Positions 56,975 through 64,000 of a stretch of 64,000 nt of DNA are shown one piece after another (positions within the stretch are counted from its first letter, which is position 1; each line of letters opens with the position of its first letter). Position numbers and translations under genes: made by a program. The notes below the pieces were generated by a model. The model was not told the origin of the DNA. It saw nothing but the letters and a program-made list of their open reading frames with translations, and ran no database searches. Source of the DNA: Narthecium ossifragum (taxonomy: Eukaryota > Streptophyta > Magnoliopsida > Dioscoreales > Nartheciaceae); contig OY986967.1 of NCBI GenBank assembly GCA_963920575.1, forward strand, positions 6,653,166 through 6,717,165, in the 5' to 3' direction.

Positions 56975-58373
56975 TGATGAGTCACTAAATATTCATAATT
57001 AAACCCCTTAATTTACCTTTGTTAGGCTTAGAGTGTTTGTATTTGATAGTTTGTTAGTTGATTTCAGGTTTAAAGAAGATTCAAGTTAGAAAGTACAAAA
57101 AAGGCTTAATATGCTGAAATACACTGCTCTGTCGACTGTTAGCATAATATTCACCAGAAACTATTCTTAGGTCCAAATATTCTGCAATTTAGGTGACATC
57201 TAGAAGACATCAAGATCTACAACTTCTATGTTGGACACTTGCAGAGATTCCTGATGGATTGATAGTAGTTTTGAAGAAGATGAAGATATTTAGCTGCTGG
57301 AAGACTGGTTCGTGGACGCGCAGGAGAATATTCGCCAAATATTCTAAATAAGTCCAAATATTATAAAATCTTCGGAAGACGCCAGAAGACTTCCAAATCT
57401 ACATCTTTCATGTTGGACTCGTTCCCAAATTCTGGACGGGTTGAACCAGGAAATCCGAGTTGCACTTGAGGTCTAACTCAACCCTAAAACCCTAATCCGG
57501 GAATTAAGATATAAAAAGGGTTTTGTGGCTGGAAATTGGAAAGCCTCCATAGAGAGAAAGAGAGGGATTCAGATTGGAGAAGAAGACGGAGATGCGGTGT
57601 GGATCCCTAACCTTCTTCATCGAATACATGGATCTCATCCAAAAGATGAGTGACTAAACTCTTTACTTAGGGATCTCATGAAGTTTTAGTGTAGCTTCTT
57701 TGTATTTTCTAGTTTGATTCTTGTTATCTTTTCAAAGACATGATCCTATGAATATGGTTTTATTTTATAAAGAGTTGAGAGAACAGAGTTCATCGACGTA
57801 CATTCAGACCTACTTGCTTGCTGTGCTTGATGGTAGAGATTTATAGGATGGTTTTTATGTTGCTTTTATGTGTGCCTTTGAGATAATCTATGCTAGATGA
57901 AGATAGGTTGTACTCAGATTAAGTTCGAAGACAATCTATGCTAAGTTTGGATTGGTTATGCCTTAGGGAAACAATTGCATTATTTTAGGGATTCATGTAA
58001 GCTTAAGAAGCTGTGAATCCATAATGTCAAGATAAGAAAACAAGAGGATAACTAGAGAATACAGGAAGTGAAACTAAAGTGGATTGAGTAATCCCTAGGT
58101 TTTCTCTCATTGATTTACTTCAATTTCGTTAATCGCTTTCTTAATTACTTTTAATTAATCAGTTCCTAAAACCCCGAATCAATCCTTCTTCGATTTAGTA
58201 CTAAAGTGTTGAGAGTTAATTCTGATGTTACTTTGTTAGTCAAAGTTTTCCCTGAGGACCGACCCCGTATTTCACCATTATTCTATCTTATTAATTTAGT
58301 ATTGAAAGAAAGGTTTACAAATTTCTAAATTGCGTTTTGCATGCGTTTTAACGACAACGTTTGTGAGCGATCA
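56975..58373 (+). repeat. Athila-2 3' LTR
   Basis: 1399 bp, TGATGAGTCACTAAATATTC ... GCGATCA, directly after the polypurine tract. A telo-box-like AACCCTAAT (about 57489) lies just upstream of a GATATAAAAAGG TATA box (about 57507). Confidence 0.88.
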
Positions 58374-58530
58374 ATTTTTGACGCCGTTCCCGGGGAAAAT
58401 CTTTTGATTTACAACGGAATATCGATTTAATCTTCTCTTAACTCTTTTTCTGAGCGAGTTAGATTTTTATTTTTATTTACGTTATTTTACAATTTTTTTA
58501 GTATTTTTCTGATAATTTTCCGAAATTTTT
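58374..58530 (+). repeat. extra Athila-2 5' internal fragment (with PBS) beyond the 3' LTR
   Basis: Nearly identical to 47874-48033. It ends in GAAATTTTTTTTA and then jumps to Athila-3 sequence (GACCCTCACGG). Confidence 0.88.
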
Positions 58531-59425
58531 TTTAGACCCTCACGGATGTTAACACTCAACTCTCATGTGTTTGAAGGGTATGTATTTCACTCAAATTCAT
58601 TCCAATGAAAATGATCTGCCATAAGCTTGCATATCTTTTCATTCTCCACCACTAGAATCACATGCATAACACAAATCATAAGGAATTCAAAAGGTTGTAA
58701 TGGGGTCCAGGATTAAGGTGGGAAATATTTGGGAATGTAGTTCAAAAGCCAATGGAACTAATGGAGCAAAAATGCATCAATAAGACATGTACAACCAATC
58801 ACTCCATTCAACAACTTTCTAACATGAGAAATTGTTTCCTACTTCACTTTCTTTTTTTCTTTCTTTTCCTTTTTTTTTCTTTTTCAAGTATAGCCATACC
58901 ACAAATCCAAACACCCCCACACTTGAACTTTTGCACCCATACATGTCATAATGATGATCAATGCTCCACTAATCCTATGACTTGGGTATTGGCATTATTT
59001 TTTAGGTTTAAAGCTTGTAATGTGGGTTAACAATGAAGTCAATAAAGCTCAAAGGGGTTTAGCAAAAGGAAAAATTAATCACAAGGTAGGCTATTTGGCT
59101 TATGTAGCTTAAAAAAAATGGCCTTAATCATGTTCATGTATACATGTGACAATGTGATCTCGAATAGAATCAAAGCAAGTTCTAGAGAAACAAATCTATG
59201 AATGAATATCTCTCATGAAAGAAAATAGTGAGACTGATATGAATGTGTCAGTCTAAAGGCTCAAAATCCCACAAGCTTTTGTCTACTAATTTAGTCACTA
59301 CCATCTCAAAGAAAATAACTCAACTAATTAATTCAAAGTCACAAAATTACTCATTCAATCATGTTATGAATATGTCAAGCTTAACTAATTCTTGCTCATG
59401 GCATATGAAACCTAGATCTCATAGA
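58531..59425 (-). other. Athila-3 3' non-coding region and LTR end, boundary unclear
   Basis: AT-rich sequence with a T-rich run at 58850-58890 and a possible polypurine tract (minus-strand GTGTGGGGGTG, about 58911-58921). The LTR remainder should start at 58531, but its inner end is not identifiable from this window. Confidence 0.45.
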
Positions 59426-59466
59426 TCTCCTCCCCCACACTTGAAACTGACATTGTCCCCAATGTA
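59426..59466 (-). other. conserved hairpin plus purine tract, Athila-3
   Basis: The minus strand reads ACATTGGGGACAATGT (hairpin), then a spacer and GTGTGGGGGAGG. Same module as 10046-10083. Confidence 0.7.
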
Positions 59467-59807
59467 AGGTGGAATGCAAAGAAAAGGTAAATATAACTAA
59501 AATGGAAATGCGAAAATAAAAAGAGAAAGGAACGAACTCCCCTTGGGTTGCCTCCCAAGCAGCGCCTTTGTTTATTGTCATTGGCTCGACTCCATGCTTT
59601 CTTCTTTGAATACTGTGGGAGTTGCGAAACTTTGAATTTCCATAACCATGGCTGGGTGAATTCTTTAGGTATGATAGGGAATGCTCGATCACCTAAAAAC
59701 AAAAGCAAAGCAAAGCAAAAACAAAAGCAACATGCAAGCACACAACATAAAAATAATTCAAGCACGTTCAAGCACACAATAAAGCAAATAGAGCCAACTA
59801 AACCACT

Positions 59808-62705
59808 CTATACAATATAGAGAATTTTAAATCGTGCCCTCGGTGGACGCTCTATAGCACGATGGGATGCAAAATCACTGGGTGCCATCACCTGAATATT
59901 TGACCTCAATAGTGCCACCAAGGTTAATTTAGCATAAGAGTCCAAGTGGTATTTGCCAAAAATGAGACTTAGCTTTTCCATACTAACACTAGTAAACAAG
60001 ATAGCTAGATCTCTCAAATAAAAATACATGTCATCATGGTGATCAGAAAGAAAGGAGTCAATATTATGCTCAACTATAATTGAATCATCCATTGACCTAT
60101 TAAGAATGTCGTCGTTCGCATTGTCAAGGATGTCAAGATTACATGATCGAAAATAAATCCGTCGAGATATGAAAATATCTACTAAGGTCAGCTCCTTTTT
60201 AACAACTAATGAAGATGAAATAGTCACAGGAAATATACCTCGCGACGTAATAGGAATGCTTTCAACTTCAGCCGGAGGAGGTTCATCGAATAAATGCTCC
60301 TGGTATTCTAGGCGGTCGACCGAATCTTTCTCGCGGTCGACTGGACATGGCTGGACAGCTTCTTCATCTGCCTTCTGTAGACACTCCCCCGAAGCATCTC
60401 CAACCGCAACTTCCAATTCCCTCACATTAATAGAATAAACATGACAATCATCAGAAGGATATTTCTTGGCATCATATATTTCAAGCTTAACAATTTTACC
60501 ATCAAATTCCATGGTAAATATGCCACTACGCATATCTAACTTTGTATTGGATGTCTTTAAGAATGGTCTTCCCAACAAAATATGAGTACTATGATCATCA
60601 TTCTCCATATCAAGAACATAAAAATCAGCAGGGAAAACTAAATCATTAACTTGCACAAGAATATCTTCAACTACACATTTAGGATAGGCGTTAGATCTGT
60701 CAGCCAATTGAATCACGACACCAGTTTCATTCAAAGGTCCAAGTTTTAAAGAAGAATATATAGAATATGGCATGACATTGATAGAAGCTCCTAAATCTAA
60801 CATGGTCTTCTCAAATTTGGTGTCACCAATTGTACATGGGATAGTAAACATACATGGATCTCTACACTTTATAGGAATTTTTCTTTGAAGAATTGCAGAA
60901 ACATTTTCACCAACTCTCACCTTCTCACATCCTTTAAGTTTCTGCTTTCTCTTAATTGTGCACAATTCTTTCAAGAATTTAGCATAACGATGTACTTGTT
61001 TAATAGCAACTAAGAATGGAATATTTACCTCGCATCGGGGAAAAGTCTCCTATAGATCTGAATGTTTCTCATATCTTCTTGATTCTGTTAAAGCCTGAGG
61101 AAAAGGAGGTACAGGTTTATAATCAGAAAGAGGTGGAAACTTACGTTTAGGTACGTCATCATCATCGGGAAAGATTTTGTCCATGACAATATTTTGCTCT
61201 TTTCCTTTCGGTGACGATGCAGGAACTTCCTTTATTGGAGTCTCAACTTCTTTACCACTTCTCAAAATAACTGTACTTGCATTTTCTCTTGGATTTATTA
61301 CCGTTTGAGAGGGTAATTTTCCTGAACTTTGCGCCTCTAGCTTGCTAATTGCAGTCGCCATCTGGCCCAACTGATATTCCAAACCTTGGATACTGGCCTT
61401 TGCCTCTTGTTGAAATAGTTTTGTCTCCTGTTGAAATTGCAAAGTATTAGTAGCAAGAGATTTAACTATATCTTCTAAAGACGTACCAGAATTAGAAGCT
61501 GGGTTTTGTTGTTGTCTCGGGGGGTATGGCGATCTATATTGTTTGTATTGCTGTCCAGTTGGACGGAATTGAGTTGTGGACTGATTTACTTGTGGATTCC
61601 CATAGTTGAGATTGGGGTGATCCCTCCATCCCGGATTATACGTGTTTGAATATGGATCATACTTCCTTTGCGGTAGTCCAGGGAAACTCCCCGCTACATT
61701 TACTTGTTCAATGGGCTCCTCTTGAAGAGTTGGGCACATATCGGTTGGATGTCCTGCCATCGAACAAATCCCACAAACCTTCGCCGTTTGCATATTATCT
61801 ACAGCCAATTGACGAACAAGAGAAGTTAGACTCCCAATCTGTTGTTCAAGAGATGAAACATTTATCTCATTAACATGTTTTGAATAAGAATCAAGTCTAC
61901 TATTAAATTGTTGAGAATTAGCCGCCATATTTGCAATCAAGTTCCTCGCGGCTTCAGGAGTTTTATCCATCAAAGCTCCTCCACTGGCAGCATCAATCAT
62001 TCTTCTGTCATTGGTTAGTAAGCCCTCATAAAAATATTGGATAAGTAATTGCTCACTAATTTGATGATGGGGACAGCTTGCACATAATTTCTTGAAACGT
62101 TCCCAATACTCTTGTAGAGACTCTCCGTTATGTTGTCTTACACCACATATCTCTTTCTGAATGTTAGCCGCTCTTGAAGCTGGAAAATATTTCTCTAAAA
62201 AAAAACTCGTTATCTCATTCCATGTGGTAATACTCCCAGAGGGTAAATAATAAAGCCAATCCTTAGCCGAATCCTTCAAAGAAAATAAGAAGGCTCTCAA
62301 TTTGATTTGATCTTCGGTCACCCCCATGGGTTTCATACTTGTGCACACAACATGAAGCTCCTTTAAATGCTTGTGAGGATCTTCACCTGCAAGTCCATGA
62401 AAAGTGTGTAAGCGATGTATTAGTCCAGATTTCAATTCAAAAGTAGTAGCATCATCCAAAGTAGGAAATGTAATGCATAAGGGTTGTTGATTCAAATCTG
62501 GGGCTGCAAGCTCTTTCAAGGTCCGATTTCCAGCCATGACTTCCTCCTCTAATTCAGATTTGCTACCAAATAGATGGTCAAGAGCCAAATCGTCTTCCTC
62601 AGAATTTATCCGAGTTTCCCTTCTTAACCTGTGTAAAGTTCTTTCTATCTCTGGATCATACTGCAATTTGCCTTGATTGAATGATCGAGTTATACTCATA
62701 AACAA
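59808..62705 (-). pseudogene. Athila-3 Gag-protease, one in-frame stop
   Basis: One 965-codon frame broken only by TAG at 61050-61052 (after 'YEKHSDL'), likely CAG to TAG. Gag capsid region ('LFSLKDSAKDWLYYLP', 'EYWERFKKLCASCPHH', 'YFYEGL'), coiled-coil-like segment, CCHC knuckle CGICSMAGHPTDMC (near 61760), Gln-rich region, then protease with 'MLDLGASINVMPYSIY' (near 60790) and 'LLGRPFL' flap-type motif. A ~150-residue C-terminal extension of unknown function follows and ends at 59808. Inside the extension, two GGTCGAC words (60313-60345) encode 'VDREKDSVDR'. The near-perfect frame in an element without pol suggests recent activity in trans. Confidence 0.9.
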
Positions 62706-62860
62706 TTAAGAAGAATCTAATAAACCAAGAAAAACAAATGAAGAAAAGATCTAGAGTAATGAAGATAAATAAAAATTCTATGCTAAAGCACTAATAAACG
62801 AAGTAAACTTTTTTTTATGAAAATAAAGATCACTATAAGCACAAAAATCAACTAGAATCA

Positions 62861-62879
62861 CTCCCCGGCAACGGCGCCA
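62861..62879 (-). other. primer binding site, tRNA-Asp
   Basis: The minus strand reads TGGCGCCGTTGCCGGGGAG, a perfect complement to the plant tRNA-Asp 3' end as I know it. It lies five nucleotides from the LTR. Confidence 0.88.
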
Positions 62880-62884
62880 AAATT

Positions 62885-64000
62885 TGATGTGATGTCGCAT
62901 GCACTCAAAAATAAAACCAATACCCTTAAAGATAAATGTAGTAGTGCGAGTACGAGTCGATCCCACGAATAGTGTTTAGCCTAGTTTTGTGCTTAGTGAA
63001 TAAAGATGGGGAGTTTTGAGTAAAACGAAAACAATAAAGAAACAATCTAAAGTGAAGGATCGAATTGAATCAAGAGAACAAACCTTGGTTTGAGTCAACA
63101 TCCACTATCAGAATCCAACAACTGATCATTGATGCAAGTATCAATCAATTCATACCATGAATATTCACCGTTCGAATTAAATTCGAATCTCTTCTCAATC
63201 ATAGTTAATCAGAAACAAGCGATCCAATTAACCCTAACTACTAAACAACCTAAGACAAGCGCTGTAGATTTAATCTAATAGCAGCGTTACGAATAGGGAG
63301 ATCGATGAAGCTAAACAACACAAGCACAAACGGTTGCATTTAATCTAGTCGAATATTCTTCCTAAGATCTATTAATCTCTGAAACGCAGTAAATCAATAG
63401 ATCTCAGTTGCTTCGCAGATTAGAGGGATCAAACAATTACGGATTTGATATCCAACCTAGCAGTAGATCATCATGAATAATAAACTAGTAGGCCTCCTAG
63501 CAATTAGATAAGACAACCATGAACATCTAATCACAGAAGAACATCCAATACTTAAGTATAAACTGAACAATAAAAATTGATTAGATCTCACAGTTTCATT
63601 GATTCCGAGGTTTCAGTCTCCTCGACCAAGGATCAAGATTTAGCCACGCAGGGCCATCAAGAACAATCCTCAAAAGATTCCAATAAGTAAGAGAAAATCT
63701 AGAAAAAATATAAAAGAGAAGAAATGAGCAGCCAAAAGTTTCCAAGAATCCCCTCACAAATCCTAGAAAGAGTCCTATTAATAGCCTTAAGAGTATCCAT
63801 CCCCGGATTAGATCAAAACCGTTGATTTTCTTCACTGGGAAAGTAGGATCGATCCCACTATGGGTGTCGGATCGATCCTACTCATCAAAATCTTCAATTT
63901 CTGGTTACGCCGAGTCCGATCAATCGGACTATAGGTGTCGGATCGATCGGACTCAGTAGGATGGATAGAGGGATCGATCTGACTGTGTACAGCTGAAAAG
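62885..64000 (-). repeat. Athila-3 5' LTR, truncated by window end
   Basis: 1116 bp visible; same start as 45036. Palindromes at 63848-63985. Confidence 0.85.

Larger units (their letters stand above)
46465..58530 (+). mobile_element. Athila-like non-autonomous element (Athila-2), gag-pro only, with tandem remnant
   Basis: 5' LTR 46465-47873 (first 24 bp missing), PBS 47879-47896, gag-protease 48408-51820, long non-coding 3' region (hosting a solo LTR), PPT 56961-56974, 3' LTR 56975-58373, then 58374-58530 repeats the 5' internal region including the PBS. Both outer ends are truncated and no target duplication is present. No RT or integrase. Confidence 0.87.
45036..64000 (-). mobile_element. 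Athila-like non-autonomous element (Athila-3), gag-pro only; right end outside window
   Basis: 5' LTR from 62885 rightward past the window, PBS 62861-62879, gag-protease 62705-59808, 3' non-coding region, 3' LTR from 45036 (split at ~46464 by Athila-2). LTR starts match: TGATGTGCTGTC at 45036 and TGATGTGATGTC at 62885, with long near-identity after. No RT, RNase H or integrase is present between 58531 and 62884. It must borrow pol from a partner such as Athila-1-like elements. Confidence 0.85.

Overview
The window is intergenic, transposon-packed nuclear DNA of a flowering plant. It holds a Reina-type chromovirus, three Athila-like Ty3/gypsy elements primed by tRNA-Asp, a SIRE-like Ty1/copia element primed by initiator tRNA-Met with an env-like third ORF, long (~2.4 kb) solo LTRs, a TRIM, two non-autonomous hAT elements and a Pack-MULE. 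I could not name the species. No intact cellular protein-coding gene, rRNA or tRNA was found. Host-gene matter is limited to an APS-kinase gene remnant (42.4-43.0 kb) and a DBP5/LOS4-type RNA helicase fragment captured inside the Pack-MULE (18.9-19.25 kb).

Layout, left to right. 1-2146: 3' end of a Reina-like chromovirus. 2221-5325: a 1.55 kb tandem duplication carrying a lone Mutator-type TIR. 5226-18069: a minus-strand solo LTR (TSD CTAGC) split by Athila-1 (7332-17895), which has nearly complete gag-pol. 18476-19836: Pack-MULE. 20135-40408: an old TIR element split by a SIRE-like copia element (20384-40041). That copia element holds a hAT (26272-27364) in its integrase gene and a long LTR (29480-39657) in its 5' LTR. 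The long LTR holds two further solo LTRs (31530-33907 and 35458-39185), and the second of these holds a TRIM (36456-37156) and another hAT (37940-38508). 40409-45035: the least repetitive stretch, with the APS-kinase remnant and a GC-rich block. 45036-64000: Athila-3 (minus, gag-pro only, running off the window), split by Athila-2 (46465-58530, plus, gag-pro only), which holds a solo LTR (52256-54656).

Most insertion boundaries are supported by exact target-site duplications, so the order of events can be read from the sequence. The observations I rate highest are: (1) arrays of GGTCGA/CGATCG palindromes, with shared flanking words, in unrelated retroelement families; (2) a ~47-nt motif present twice in the 3' non-coding region of two divergent Athila elements, downstream of a hairpin-plus-polypurine module seen in all three; (3) two elements that carry an extra partial internal region outside an LTR, as left by tandem arrays; (4) the Pack-MULE with its captured helicase. 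All alignments were done by eye, so identities are approximate.
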